Assembly: GCF_963676285.1 (NCBI RefSeq)
Contig: NZ_OY781063.1
Coordinates: forward strand, 3,038,001 to 3,102,000
Source: an uncultured Sphaerochaeta sp.
GTDB taxonomy: Bacteria > Spirochaetota > Spirochaetia > Sphaerochaetales > Sphaerochaetaceae
DNA length: 64,000 bases
Reading direction: 5' to 3'
The notes under the pieces were generated by a model. It worked only from the letters and a program-made list of their open reading frames with translations, searched no databases and was not told the origin of the DNA. This document shows, one piece after another, positions 23,725 through 34,506 of the stretch; position 1 is the stretch's first letter, and each line of letters opens with the position of its first letter. The position numbers and the translations under genes were made by a program.

Positions 23725-24183
23725 TTACTGTTTTCCATATAAGAGAAACGAAAGTGTTTCCATGGGTGGAGGAAGGTTGGAGTAGAGGGAACTATCCCAT
23801 CCTGCTTTTCTAGAGCAGTTGGGAAAAATATTACATCGTAAACCTGAAAGACAAGCCCAATAGCCGCTTGGCAGTAAAATCATTCCTGATTTATCCCAAG
23901 TTTGCCGCATCATCCCTCCAAATACCTGCAATCCCTTGGAGCATATGCTACCTGGGGATTTGAGACACATACGATATTTGGAGCTACAGTATTCTAGTAC
24001 TGCATGAGTCTCATTGAGTTTGTTCTTATTCGTAGAATACCAACAGTTTTGTGGAACTGTAAAGGAAAATATGACATAAGGTATGAATAAATTACGTTGA
24101 GACTCGCATATTATATGAAAATATAATTATATTATTGTTATAATATCACTAAAAGTATAACAAATGAGAAAAAACATATGACA
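23725..24183. other. Gene-free, partly AT-rich interval
   Basis: I see no convincing gene here. An 81-codon open frame on the minus strand lacks a ribosome binding site and protein-like composition. From about 24060 to 24180 the DNA is strongly AT-rich with overlapping TATAAT-like motifs on both strands (for example TTGTTATAATATCAC). This may include an upstream promoter for the lipoprotein or simply be a spacer. Confidence 0.5.
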
Positions 24184-24226
24184 TAAAGAAGCACCCCAGC
24201 GAATGCTATTTGCAAGGGTGCTTCTC
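24184..24226 (-). terminator. Intrinsic terminator of the surface-protein operon
   Basis: On the minus strand GAAGCACCC pairs with GGGTGCTTC across a 19-nt loop, followed by TTTATG. It lies 15 nt past the stop of the outer-membrane barrel gene. Confidence 0.7.
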
Positions 24227-24240
24227 TTATCTATGCGATG

Positions 24241-26811
24241 TTACTTGGAAAATACTCCCTTTATTGTCAACCTGGAGGTGAGTGCATCATCACTATTGTC
24301 AACAATTGAATCATAATAACTTACTTCAAAGAGGGCAGACGTCGAGAGTGGACCAAACCGTTTGTCGATCCCCGCTGAGCCTGTTATCTTGAACGCCTCA
24401 AGGGAGCTCTTGAACGCCTGGTCAAGTGAAGCTGTGAAGGTAATCGTATCGAAGAACGCCTGCTTGATGGAGAACTTCGTATCATACCCAAATGTTGTCA
24501 GCCCTCCTGTCTCTGTACTCCAAGCATGGTCAAACCCAAGAGAGATGGCATATCGACTGAAACTTGTTGCAGCAGAGAGAGCGTAGGAGAACTCCCAGAA
24601 CGTGGATCCGTCCTTGACCCCATCACTCTGGATGTTCGTGATATAGGAGTCTTTCGTCTTTGCCCCAAAGTTCGTGGACACATCACCAAACTTATACCGC
24701 GCACTCTTCCACCTCAATTCCCCGGTATGGGTACTGGTTATATCGTTGGTAGTAGCAGTAGTGATGGCTGTTGCTACACTTGCATCCGTTGCTTCTGCTG
24801 CCAACGCCTCTGCATTGGTGGTCTCATAAAGGAATGTATAATCCAGTGATATCGTTCCGAAGTGGGCTAGTTGTGGGAAATCAACACCTGCCTGTGCTTG
24901 ATGAACAATATTGGAAATATCATTTGCAGAAGTTGGTGTGGAATCAGGGGCGAGATCAGGTTTTATCAAACCAATGATATCGTTGAACAGAATGTCAGCA
25001 ATATTGTTCTTGTTCCTCTCATACCCTGCAGAGAACGTGAAGTCCTTGACCCCCTTCTCAAAGGCCAATCCATAGGAGAACTCATCGGTAGCGACTGAAG
25101 CTCCAAGGCTCTTGTAGGTGCTATCCGTTTTCCGTATCCACGTCTGGATACCAAGAGAGGGTACCTCTACCTCAGCTCCGTAGCTCACGCCCCAAAGTGT
25201 TCTGTTGATGACTCCACTGATCAAACCATTGGTTGGGAGGAAGTAGTCCAGAACCGGGAAGATTGATTGGACCTTGTCCAAGTACCCCAGATAGGAGCTT
25301 ACATCGGGTCCTCCCTGATCCTCCAGGTCTGTCGCCAGCTGGTCAACATCAAGTACGTCACTTGCATCATCATTGTAGAGACTCAAGGAGAAGGATGCGT
25401 CAAGGTAGAACAGCTTGTTCTTTGAACCACTGCTCAAACCGATGACCATATTCTGTTCTGGCCTGATGTCATCAAGATCATACAAAACACCGATGGGGGA
25501 ATCGGCACCACTCTTGAGATTCTCATACCTTCCCTGCAGGGAGCTGATGAAGGATATATTGGTCTGCAGATAGAAGGCCTCCCTGGCCTTACCAGCCATC
25601 TTGAAGCCGAAGAAATTTTGAGGCCATGCTGTTTCTGCCAAACCAAGATCACTCAAACCCTTTGCCACTTGCAGTTCAAAGAACGGGAGATCGATACCTA
25701 CCGCTGTTCCTCTAAGTGAGAGATCGTTGATTGTCTCTTTCTGGAAATTCACCTTTTGATCACCAAACTGATAGGTAAGTGCAGGTCCAAAGAGAGATAT
25801 CTTCAGGGTAAATTGGTTGTCATTCTCAAACTGTCTCGCTTCCTCTCCTGTCCAGTCAAACTCATTGGCAAAGTTGATCGGGTTGTACAAGTTCAGGAAG
25901 TTCTGTAGGTCTGCGATCAAGGTATTGGGATACGCCTCGGTAATCTCGGTGGCGGCAACAGTATCCTTGAAAACGGCTGTCCCCTCCATGACAAGGGGGC
26001 CGGCCTTCATATACCCATCACCCCCAAGTTCGTAGGAGATGTTCAGATTCTGGCTCACATCGCTGAATACCTCCTGCAAATCTGTCTGATTCTCACTCTC
26101 TCCAAAACCAAGGATGTACTCAACTTCAAGGTTTGCACGGTACGAACCATCAAAGGCAAAGGTTGGTGCTTTCTCTGCGGTAATCGTGAAGGTATACTCT
26201 TCTGTTGCAATATTACCGTAGCGGTCTTCCATCTCGATGGATATTATTGCATCATCCTTCTCTTCTGGAGTAATCAGGAAGGAGAGGTATCCACCAAAGA
26301 CACCACTTCGTGTCAGTGTCTGTCCGTCCTTGGTGATGTTGAAACGGGTGAGTGCACTCTCATCAGCAACACCAAATACAACCAATTGTTCCTTTCCATC
26401 CACAAGTTCAAACGTGCCTGGACTGATAAGTTCCAGAGTAGGTGGTTCCTTGTCCTGCAGCAGCCTGGCCTTGTGTTCTCCAATTTTTGGGTCACGAATG
26501 AACCTACCATCACTATTCTGCATTATCGTGTAGTAGACCAGTTCATCCCCGGTAAGGTAGGTGTAGGGGACCGTAGTCCTCCACACCCCCTTGTCTTCGA
26601 CAAACTCACTATAGCGGGGTTCCCTTTCCCCACTCTGGTAGAAGAAGAACCGTGCTTCCTGTACTGTCCCATCGGCCTCTGCACTGGAGAGCGTTACCTC
26701 AAGATTCTCATAGGCTTTCACTTCTCCAGGAACGTCCACCTGCAAGGCAAAAAGGGAAGCACTCAACAGACTGATTACAACAATCAAGAATAACGTATGT
26801 GTATTTTTCAT
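24241..26811 (-). CDS. Probable outer-membrane beta-barrel protein with N-terminal Ig-like domains
   Basis: The 856-residue protein has a Sec signal (hydrophobic LFLIVVISLLSASLFA). The first ~200 residues look like Ig/FN-type beta domains (PPTLELISPGTFELVDG is the typical Ig strand pattern). From about 220 onward many amphipathic strands alternate with short turns, ending TSRLTIKGVF, as expected for a large beta barrel. I do not recognise a named family. AAGGAGG lies 6 nt before ATG 26811. The start is only 14 nt after the stop of the 2477-residue protein, so the two form an operon and may work as a surface complex: a barrel plus a long extracellular fibre. Confidence 0.7.
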   Translation of the reverse strand: MKNTHTLFLIVVISLLSASLFALQVDVPGEVKAYENLEVTLSSAEADGTVQEARFFFYQSGEREPRYSEFVEDKGVWRTTVPYTYLTGDELVYYTIMQNSDGRFIRDPKIGEHKARLLQDKEPPTLELISPGTFELVDGKEQLVVFGVADESALTRFNITKDGQTLTRSGVFGGYLSFLITPEEKDDAIISIEMEDRYGNIATEEYTFTITAEKAPTFAFDGSYRANLEVEYILGFGESENQTDLQEVFSDVSQNLNISYELGGDGYMKAGPLVMEGTAVFKDTVAATEITEAYPNTLIADLQNFLNLYNPINFANEFDWTGEEARQFENDNQFTLKISLFGPALTYQFGDQKVNFQKETINDLSLRGTAVGIDLPFFELQVAKGLSDLGLAETAWPQNFFGFKMAGKAREAFYLQTNISFISSLQGRYENLKSGADSPIGVLYDLDDIRPEQNMVIGLSSGSKNKLFYLDASFSLSLYNDDASDVLDVDQLATDLEDQGGPDVSSYLGYLDKVQSIFPVLDYFLPTNGLISGVINRTLWGVSYGAEVEVPSLGIQTWIRKTDSTYKSLGASVATDEFSYGLAFEKGVKDFTFSAGYERNKNNIADILFNDIIGLIKPDLAPDSTPTSANDISNIVHQAQAGVDFPQLAHFGTISLDYTFLYETTNAEALAAEATDASVATAITTATTNDITSTHTGELRWKSARYKFGDVSTNFGAKTKDSYITNIQSDGVKDGSTFWEFSYALSAATSFSRYAISLGFDHAWSTETGGLTTFGYDTKFSIKQAFFDTITFTASLDQAFKSSLEAFKITGSAGIDKRFGPLSTSALFEVSYYDSIVDNSDDALTSRLTIKGVFSK

Positions 26812-26825
26812 GGTGCTCCTCCTTC

Positions 26826-29800
26826 CTACCAACCAAATCCGGGTGCGCCGCCATACCCGCCACCCATAAATCCACCGGGAGCGCCACCATAGCCGCCGCC
26901 GAATCCAGGATCACTGAAGAAAGAATCCATATACCCTCCTAGTCCTGGGTCAGGAGGTGCTCCTCCCATACCCGGTCCAAATGGATCGGGGAAGTAAGGT
27001 GGCATGTACGGATCAACCGGTACTCCCATGTTGAACGATTCTGGAGGTGGCTCCATGCCAGCTCCCATAGGATCGTAATCGGTCTCATATCCTGTACCTC
27101 CGGATGTATCGGATGATGCAGGAGTATCCTGTGCCTCTGGCTCCTTAGGCTTCTCAGTACTGTTAATCTGTACTACCTGGTGTGCAGCTGCCATCGTGCC
27201 GTCACTGCCGTAGGCACTGGCTGTGATGATATGCTCTGCGGCTGTAAGATCAAGCGAAGCGAAGGAGAGTGTTGAACCTTCAGCGAGCACTCCATCGAGG
27301 TGTGAGCTCCAGGTAAAGGCATCTTCATCCAACGATGAACCATCCTTATCCTTGCCTACTGCCTTGAGCTCGGTACTCGCGCCCTTTATCAGGATGATCA
27401 AGGGTTGCGGATCGACAATCTGTACTTCCACAGTTCCTATCACATCCAAGAGGATGGTAGCGGAACCTACCATGTTCCCTCCTGCATATGCCTCAGTGGT
27501 TATCGACCTCTTTCCTGCAACCAGTCCAGCTTCGCTGAGATCCAAGGAGTATCCACTGGAAATAGCCTCTTCGCTAAGGTCGCTCTTCCAATCGATACGA
27601 TCCACTCCCGCCACTCCTGTAACGGTTGCTGTGAGAAGCGAGCTTCCACTAGCAAGTTCGTAGGAAGACGGAGCATTGTCGATGAAAACGCCCTGCCTCT
27701 CTGCGTAGAGATTGAGACTGAATTGCTGCCTCCGGACAAGTGAACCCTCACTTGCCTGCACGGTCAGGTCATATACACCTTCAGTGGTAAAGACATCCGG
27801 CTGTATGACCGCGCTTGCAGTCCTTGTTCCTTCTCCGATCATCCACAAAGTCGGCAGTGGAGTTTCCCCGAGCAATAGCTGCATTGCGGGTTCCTTGAAT
27901 CCAGTAAGTGCAACCTGCATGGAAATCTCTTCGCCAAGGCGGGTGATGCTATCAGCCGAAGGGCTAAGGATCTCCAAGGTTGCAGAGGAGGTGAGGTTCA
28001 GTGGAACTTCACGCTTTATTGTCTCCTGTGCACCCAGTGGGTCGGAGATGAGCATGCTTACCACAACCGGTCCAGCCTGTAGGTTGCTTATCTCTCCATA
28101 GCCCAGGTAGATCTCTCTTCCTTCCTTCTCAAGTACCTTGTTTCCTTGCTTGACTTGCCAGGTTACCTCAGGATTAACCCCTCCCTGGAAAACTGCAAAG
28201 AGAGGGAGCGGAGGCGAACTCTCAGCTATCAGATAGTTTGGCAGGTTGTTGTTCACCACTGCCTGCACATTGTTGATCGTCTCGAAGCTGTAAAGGGTAG
28301 TGGCGATACTGCCAACCAGTCCCATGGAGTCAGTTGCCTCCGCTCTGATCTGTTGTTCTCCAATTGTAGAAGGATTGAATGCAAAGGCCTTTCCTTCCCC
28401 TAGCACTGTTCCTTCGGCATCCTTCCAGCGTATGGTTCCTGTGAAGGCTTGGTCATCCTTTACCTCGACAGCAAGTACAATGGGTCTGCCAAGCGGAGCA
28501 CTGGTTCCTTCAGCAAGGTTAATGAAGGAGAGCTGTGGCCTGATGTTCACCGTGAAGGAAATGCTTGCCTGTTCGCTGGCATCCTCTTCACTGTATACCG
28601 CTACCAATGTACAGGAACCGGCTATCTCTGGTGCCGTAAGATTGTCAATATCATCAACCTCCAGCCCATTGAGATACCATCTGACACTACCTCCATTTTG
28701 GTTGCCAGAAAGTCCAAGCAGTGTTGGCTTAAGTTTGGTACCTGCATTCACGACGCTGCCGTGGGGCCAGTTTATCGAGAGCTTGAGTGGCTCCTTCTGG
28801 ATGGTTATCGTGGTCCGCTCCCTGGCCCTCTCACGATTGTTCCCATCTACGAAGACCGTGGTGATCTCAACCAGTCCAGTGCCCTTTGCAGTGAACTGTG
28901 CATTGCTTCCTGTAAGGGAATCATTGCTTGCTGCCGGGTCATCAAGATACGTGATGGTCCACTGGTATGTTCCTTCCACTGCTTCATTGAGTGTAGCGAT
29001 CAATGGTACATCATAGCCCAGGAAGAAGGTCTGTTCTTTCTTGGGAGAGAGTATTTCCATGGGAAGCTGAGCCCTGGAAACCTGGAGGGCTGCTCTTACT
29101 ATCGTTTCTGCTCCCATACTGTCCTCTGTACGGGCTTCCAGAATATGATTGCCGACATCTGCCTCAGTCAGGATTCGTTGATTTGCTCCTTCTATAGGTA
29201 CCCCATCCAAGCGATAGGTGACAATCTGGTTGGCTTTCTTGTCCTCTGCGTCAAATGCAGTGGCAGCCCAGGTGAGAGCCTCTCCTGTGTACTGAAGTGG
29301 AGGCACCGAGAGGGTAAGAGTCGGGCTCTGGTTTGGAGTCAAGGTGAAGCTTACTATTCTCTGGCTGCTCCTGCCAAAGGCAGTAGTTACGAGGGTAAGT
29401 TGGACGTTTCCCGAAACTCCTTTTGGATCAAAACTGGTCTCCTTTCCTACAGCAACCACTTGGTCAGAGAGCTTCCACTGATAGGTTGCACCTTCCTCTC
29501 CGGTAGCAGAGAGCGCAATCTTCTCTCCTGTCTTGTAGGTAATGGTTTGTGCTTGCAGGGGAGCGAGAATAGTTGGCTCAGCGATATCACGGACAGTGAT
29601 GGTCCGCTCTGCTGTGGTGCGAACCATAGCCCCATTTGCATAGCGTGCCTGAATGGTGAAATTCCCGCTTTTCTCAGCCTTGAATTGGTAACTTAGGCCT
29701 ACTTCGCCAGTGCTGCTACCATTGACATACCATGTAATGCGTGAAGCCGCATCCGAAAGGTCGAAGGACGAACCCACTACCTTATCAACTCCTACCATGC

Positions 29801-32800
29801 AAGGAACCTGTGTACCAATCATGGTAGTGGTGGAGTCAGAAGGAGTGAGCAAGTTGAGCTGGAAGTCGTTCTGGACTTCAATCCGTACTTGTTTGGTAGT
29901 TACATTTCCCAGAGGATCCCTTGCACTGGCGCTGATGGTATGTTTACCCGGTTTCAGCGTGCCAAGCGTCCCGCTTAGGAAGTTCGAATTGGGAACGACA
30001 GTTGTATCCAGTCTCCAGGTAACCAAGTCGATTGCACCTGCGATCAACTCCAGATTACCCTTGATCACTGTCTCTGGTGAGAGATGTTGTCCCTCTACCG
30101 GCTTGGTGATCTTGAAGTCCAAAGGTTTGAGTACTTCAATCTGCTTTTCAGCAGTTTTGCTGTTCCCAAATACATCAGTGGAGGTGATCGAGAGAGTATG
30201 CACTCCTGTTTTCAAGGTGGGAATGGTAAACTCCCTACCTGCAGGCCTTTGGTGTTGTGTATACTTCACCCCGTCAACCGAGAGGGCAAGGGTAGCGATC
30301 AAATCGGTAAGCCCTTGCTCCACCAAGAGAGCTTTTACGGTAATTGCACTTCCTTCCAGCACTCGCTCAGGAGCCTCTATGCTCACCACTCCCTGCTTGT
30401 CAGCAACCTGGATATCCCTCCCGGTAATACCGTCGGTATTGGTGGGGAGGTAATCACCCAAAGTTCCATCAGTAAGCCGTACTGAGGTTGCATAGCCATC
30501 GATATCGATGCTGTGCATACCCTGTGCGAAGGTAACGGTAGGATTCTTGTATTCCTTTAGGTTTACCTTCCAAACCACCTTGTCGATATCCCTGCTCTCA
30601 TAGAGCAGAGGGATCGGAATGCTCGGTGGATAGAGATTCTCAAAGGCCAGTTCTTTAGGAAGAATGATGCTGATATAGGGGTCGATGATCCGGACATTGA
30701 AGTGCTTGTCGACGGTTATGGAGTTCCGCTCGCCCCTTACCATGATGGTTATGTCCTTTTGGGATGCACTTGGAGTAAAGGAATAGGCTCCTCCTTGTGC
30801 GGTAAGCTGGTTGTTCACATACCACTGGAAGGTTTCGTTTGCTTCCCCACTTGCAACCAGGTTGTAGCGCTCTCCTGCAATGAGGCGATCATTGTTGCTG
30901 ATACCGCTCACCTCAAATTTGGGAGGTGTGCTCTGGGCAACGCTGAAGGTAATCTTCTGCTCACTCGTCTTCTCTGGAGTTGTTTTTCCTGTGGTCAGGT
31001 AGCTACCTACCACGCTCAGGGTGTAACTCCCAGCACCGAGCGAGTTCCAGTCAAAGGTGTCACTGATCAAGGTTCCATTAAGAGCCATGGTATAAGAGCT
31101 GATATCCTTGGTTACAATAACTGGCTTTGGTACCTGTTTGGCTGGGAATTTTGCTCCATTCTGTGGATAGGTGATGGAGATGCTTGGGTCAATGATCTTG
31201 ACCGTCCACTCCTGCTTCGTACTCTGATTATAGGTATCTTTCACTTCTGCCTGGACAGTGTACAATCCTGGAGGCCAGCTTTGATGGCTGATGCTTGCAG
31301 CTAGGGTCTCCCGGATAGAAGAGCCTTCACTGAAAATATTCCATTTGGTTGTCTCCAGCGTATTCTGGCTGGAAGCCTGCACAGAGAATATGACCGGTAC
31401 CCCGGTACGTTGCAGTATTACTGCAGTGGCAGGTGAGAAAGAGGTAATGACCGGCCTCTGATTACTATACACCGATACTGTTGCCTTGGTGGAAGACAAT
31501 CCACTGAAGGAACGTATGCTTCCATTAGCTCCCATTGCCTGTAATCTCCATCCTGCCTGGATGGTGTGCTGTCCAGTGGTGGTAAGCATCTTATCCCAAG
31601 ACGGTATTTCATTGCCATCAACAAGCCAGTACAGCTCTCCGTCGACGACAGTCGCACTGACAGGGATTACCTCCCCACTTAGGAACTGCATTTTAGAGGG
31701 GGGAGTAAGGTAGACTGATGGGTTTGCAAGCTGTACTTGGACGCTATTGCTTCCCCTCACGCCGTCCTGGTTTTCGGCATAATGGGTGATGGTAAGTGCT
31801 TTGCTCTTCTCAGAGGTCGATGGAGTATAACTGTTTCCGGTTATACTTTTTCCATTTATACCCCACCAGCTGCTGGTGACTGTGGAACTACTGCTGGTCT
31901 CAGCAACAAACTGGTAGGTGGTACCTGTCTTGAGCACCATGTCGTCTTCTGGAAAGGTGATGGAAACCGTTGGAGGCATAAGATCCTTCACACTGAAAGT
32001 AATGATGCTTGAATCCTCTGTATATACGCTTGGATTCCCTGTTCTGTCGACCACCTCCCATGAGGCTTTTGCATATGCACTGTAGGTACCGGTCCCAAGG
32101 GTTGCTAGATCAACAGTTGGGGAGGCTAGCTCTTGGTTGCCAATATAATAACGTATGAGTTGTGCATTGGGCGCCGATACCTCAAGACTTAGGCTGCTTG
32201 CTAGAGAGAAGGTGGAACCCGTCTGTGGACTGGTCAGCGCCACCTGCGGGTCAATGACCACCACTCTTGTCGTTGCAGTACTTGTCTTCTGATGAATGTC
32301 CGTTACTGAGAGGGTAATGGTATAGGCCCCGGTAGTGGTGGGGGTGAATGATACGCTGTCACTCCCACTTCCCAGTGTACCTGATGCGACTCCACTGTAC
32401 GTCCAAACCCTACTTTGGATTTGGTTGTCAGCCTGGGAGGAAGCAAGTAGATCGAGAGTGGTTCCCCTGACCATCGCAACCTCTGCCTGTGGTTGTATGA
32501 TTGCAACTGAAGGGGCATCTCCTATGACGGTGATTTTCTGGCTATTGGAAGTAACTTCCTTGGTAGTTCCATTGATATCGGGGGTACTCTCACCTTTTGC
32601 AGACAAATAGTAGGTACCGCTCTCATCAAACGTATAGGAGAGTGAATTACCAGAGCCTACAAGGGAACTGTCGAGGTACCACTCTATAGTGGAAAGGTCC
32701 CTAGTATTCTTGCTGTCCAAGGTAAAGGTTGTGCTGCTTCCCTTGCTGATTGTTTGTTCTGTGCCTCCTTGAATAGCGATAGCAGGGTCAAGGACGGTGA

Positions 32801-34259
32801 GATACAGCGAGGCTGAGTTCTTTGCAAGGTTGAAGCTATCGACTACTCTGAGATAGGCCAGCAAGCTATTTGCAGCATAGCGTTTGCTTGGAGTGTAGGT
32901 GATTGAGGCGCCTGTCTTTGTCTCGGTGCCAATTTGCCATACGGCACTCTTGATAGTGGCATTGTCAGAGAGTGTCGCATCCCCACTGAAGGTATACGAT
33001 TCGCCTAGCAATAATGTTGCTTGGTTTTCTGGTTCATTGACTGCAACATCGAGCTCGGTATGGGCTTTTGTCGTGAAGGTTTTGCTGATAGCTGATGTGT
33101 TGCTGAAGAACGCCGTACCGTCCCTGTTGAAAGGCATGACGTACCACGAGTAGGTGGTATTTGGTGAGAGGGGAGAAGAAAGTGTATAGTTGTTCGAAGT
33201 GGTGTAGCCATAATACTGCCCGTTGAGGTAGATCCTGTACTCCGTTGTCCAATCGTCGTAATCATCGTTGAACCCCCAGCTGAATTCCGGGGTGTAGGCA
33301 TTGCTTGTATCTATGGAGGTGAAGAATTTGGGAGAGGGGAAGGAGATGCTCTTCACGCTGTTGGCTATAAGATATCCTGCTGCATCAAAATACTCGATGG
33401 TAAAGGTATACGTTTCTCCTGCCCTGAACTTGATGGAAGAAAGGTCATAGGTAACCTCTCCCCCAGTAGTATCCCCAGGATACCCTTTGATCGAGGAACC
33501 AAGCGAGGCTACAACCCTGCTGTGGGATTTACTTACGCTCTGCTTTATTCCAGGTCCGTTGATCGTAACCTTGGTTGTTGAGTTCGTAGGAATGTTTGAT
33601 TCACTATAATAGGGAGTCTCTGGAAGCTGTATACGCAGTGTAGTATCCCCAACCGTTGGGTTCTGTACTACTGAGAGGGACCCAATGGAGAGTACCTTGA
33701 AGGTAACTGATTGGGCTTCCTTGAGCTCTCTGCCTTCTGAAAAATTTTCATCCTCATTATCAATTTCATATGCCTTGAGAGTTAGGGTATACTCGCCTTC
33801 AGGAATGGTCGTATTGGAATTCTCAAAGAAATCAGAAGTAATTGAACTCATTGAAGACACGCCAAATGCATCCCTGATGGCGGTGGGGGCAGAGCCGCCA
33901 CGGACATTGCCAACATAGTTCATGAGGTCAGTATTGGAGAATGTCAGTGTTTCGCTTCCAGCAAAATACCTGACGATTTCCGCCGTTGCCATATTCTCGG
34001 AGGCAGGAATTTCTGTGCTGTCGATCTCCAGTTCCAGTACGAGCAAGAGATAGGCAGGGGTAGGGTCATTCACGATAGTAAGAGAGACCATCGGTACCGT
34101 TAAGATGTCTCCAATATTGAAATTCACCTTTCGTGTTGCAACGATATCCTTAGGTATGCTCAATTTTCTTGAGCTGGTCCTGATGACCTTTGCAGTCATT
34201 GGTTGTAAACAGAAAAGTACTAAAAGAATTAGAAAGATAGCCTTCAACAGTCGTTTCAT
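26826..34259 (-). CDS. Giant Ig-like repeat surface protein (2477 aa)
   Basis: This exported protein starts with a signal peptide (MKRLLKAIFLILLVLF, then PMTAK) and is made of roughly 20 beta-sandwich repeats of 80-100 residues. A fibronectin-III-like unit lies near residues 310-395 (WGFNDDYDDWTTEYRIYLNG, then NTTYSWYV). Many PKD/Ig-like units follow, usually joined by a linker ending I-D-P and opening with a P-x-x-G pattern (for example IDPSISITYPQNGAKF). The last ~110 residues are Gly/Pro/Asp/Met-rich low complexity ending GGGYGGAPGFGW. No catalytic motif, LPXTG or autotransporter domain is seen. GGGAGG lies 5 nt before the ATG. A structural or adhesive surface role with the following barrel gene is inferred. 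Confidence 0.8.
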   Translation of the reverse strand: MKRLLKAIFLILLVLFCLQPMTAKVIRTSSRKLSIPKDIVATRKVNFNIGDILTVPMVSLTIVNDPTPAYLLLVLELEIDSTEIPASENMATAEIVRYFAGSETLTFSNTDLMNYVGNVRGGSAPTAIRDAFGVSSMSSITSDFFENSNTTIPEGEYTLTLKAYEIDNEDENFSEGRELKEAQSVTFKVLSIGSLSVVQNPTVGDTTLRIQLPETPYYSESNIPTNSTTKVTINGPGIKQSVSKSHSRVVASLGSSIKGYPGDTTGGEVTYDLSSIKFRAGETYTFTIEYFDAAGYLIANSVKSISFPSPKFFTSIDTSNAYTPEFSWGFNDDYDDWTTEYRIYLNGQYYGYTTSNNYTLSSPLSPNTTYSWYVMPFNRDGTAFFSNTSAISKTFTTKAHTELDVAVNEPENQATLLLGESYTFSGDATLSDNATIKSAVWQIGTETKTGASITYTPSKRYAANSLLAYLRVVDSFNLAKNSASLYLTVLDPAIAIQGGTEQTISKGSSTTFTLDSKNTRDLSTIEWYLDSSLVGSGNSLSYTFDESGTYYLSAKGESTPDINGTTKEVTSNSQKITVIGDAPSVAIIQPQAEVAMVRGTTLDLLASSQADNQIQSRVWTYSGVASGTLGSGSDSVSFTPTTTGAYTITLSVTDIHQKTSTATTRVVVIDPQVALTSPQTGSTFSLASSLSLEVSAPNAQLIRYYIGNQELASPTVDLATLGTGTYSAYAKASWEVVDRTGNPSVYTEDSSIITFSVKDLMPPTVSITFPEDDMVLKTGTTYQFVAETSSSSTVTSSWWGINGKSITGNSYTPSTSEKSKALTITHYAENQDGVRGSNSVQVQLANPSVYLTPPSKMQFLSGEVIPVSATVVDGELYWLVDGNEIPSWDKMLTTTGQHTIQAGWRLQAMGANGSIRSFSGLSSTKATVSVYSNQRPVITSFSPATAVILQRTGVPVIFSVQASSQNTLETTKWNIFSEGSSIRETLAASISHQSWPPGLYTVQAEVKDTYNQSTKQEWTVKIIDPSISITYPQNGAKFPAKQVPKPVIVTKDISSYTMALNGTLISDTFDWNSLGAGSYTLSVVGSYLTTGKTTPEKTSEQKITFSVAQSTPPKFEVSGISNNDRLIAGERYNLVASGEANETFQWYVNNQLTAQGGAYSFTPSASQKDITIMVRGERNSITVDKHFNVRIIDPYISIILPKELAFENLYPPSIPIPLLYESRDIDKVVWKVNLKEYKNPTVTFAQGMHSIDIDGYATSVRLTDGTLGDYLPTNTDGITGRDIQVADKQGVVSIEAPERVLEGSAITVKALLVEQGLTDLIATLALSVDGVKYTQHQRPAGREFTIPTLKTGVHTLSITSTDVFGNSKTAEKQIEVLKPLDFKITKPVEGQHLSPETVIKGNLELIAGAIDLVTWRLDTTVVPNSNFLSGTLGTLKPGKHTISASARDPLGNVTTKQVRIEVQNDFQLNLLTPSDSTTTMIGTQVPCMVGVDKVVGSSFDLSDAASRITWYVNGSSTGEVGLSYQFKAEKSGNFTIQARYANGAMVRTTAERTITVRDIAEPTILAPLQAQTITYKTGEKIALSATGEEGATYQWKLSDQVVAVGKETSFDPKGVSGNVQLTLVTTAFGRSSQRIVSFTLTPNQSPTLTLSVPPLQYTGEALTWAATAFDAEDKKANQIVTYRLDGVPIEGANQRILTEADVGNHILEARTEDSMGAETIVRAALQVSRAQLPMEILSPKKEQTFFLGYDVPLIATLNEAVEGTYQWTITYLDDPAASNDSLTGSNAQFTAKGTGLVEITTVFVDGNNRERARERTTITIQKEPLKLSINWPHGSVVNAGTKLKPTLLGLSGNQNGGSVRWYLNGLEVDDIDNLTAPEIAGSCTLVAVYSEEDASEQASISFTVNIRPQLSFINLAEGTSAPLGRPIVLAVEVKDDQAFTGTIRWKDAEGTVLGEGKAFAFNPSTIGEQQIRAEATDSMGLVGSIATTLYSFETINNVQAVVNNNLPNYLIAESSPPLPLFAVFQGGVNPEVTWQVKQGNKVLEKEGREIYLGYGEISNLQAGPVVVSMLISDPLGAQETIKREVPLNLTSSATLEILSPSADSITRLGEEISMQVALTGFKEPAMQLLLGETPLPTLWMIGEGTRTASAVIQPDVFTTEGVYDLTVQASEGSLVRRQQFSLNLYAERQGVFIDNAPSSYELASGSSLLTATVTGVAGVDRIDWKSDLSEEAISSGYSLDLSEAGLVAGKRSITTEAYAGGNMVGSATILLDVIGTVEVQIVDPQPLIILIKGASTELKAVGKDKDGSSLDEDAFTWSSHLDGVLAEGSTLSFASLDLTAAEHIITASAYGSDGTMAAAHQVVQINSTEKPKEPEAQDTPASSDTSGGTGYETDYDPMGAGMEPPPESFNMGVPVDPYMPPYFPDPFGPGMGGAPPDPGLGGYMDSFFSDPGFGGGYGGAPGGFMGGGYGGAPGFGW

Positions 34260-34477
34260 AATAGCCTCCCACCCCTACCAGATGTTCCTGGTCTGTAGCA
34301 CAATACAAGATGATGTTTCCGTGGTGATTTGTCTTGGCTAACCAGAGTAGAATCCTCTGATGAGTGAGACAGCAATATATGCAAAGGAAAAAGACATGAT
34401 GAGACAACTGAAGGAGAGAAGGTTGTAAGTGGTGCAAGTAGCCTTCCTTGTTTCTTCTATTCCATGCCTCATAACTC

Positions 34478-34506
34478 ATAGTCAAATGCTTACAGTGATT
34501 TGTCAA
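34478..34506 (-). promoter_or_regulatory. Possible promoter of the giant surface-protein operon
   Basis: On the minus strand a perfect TTGACA (34506-34501), 17-nt spacer and GACTAT (34483-34478). The -10 is poor. It would give a leader of about 210 nt. Confidence 0.35.

Noticed and set aside
23725..23970. An 81-codon minus-strand frame upstream of the BIG2 lipoprotein
   Set aside because: No ribosome binding site, no recognisable pattern, composition not protein-like.
28449..29696. A 415-codon plus-strand open frame inside the giant surface-protein gene
   Set aside because: It lies wholly antisense to a clearly protein-like 2477-residue frame, lacks a ribosome binding site and reads as a Cys/Gly/Ser-rich shadow.
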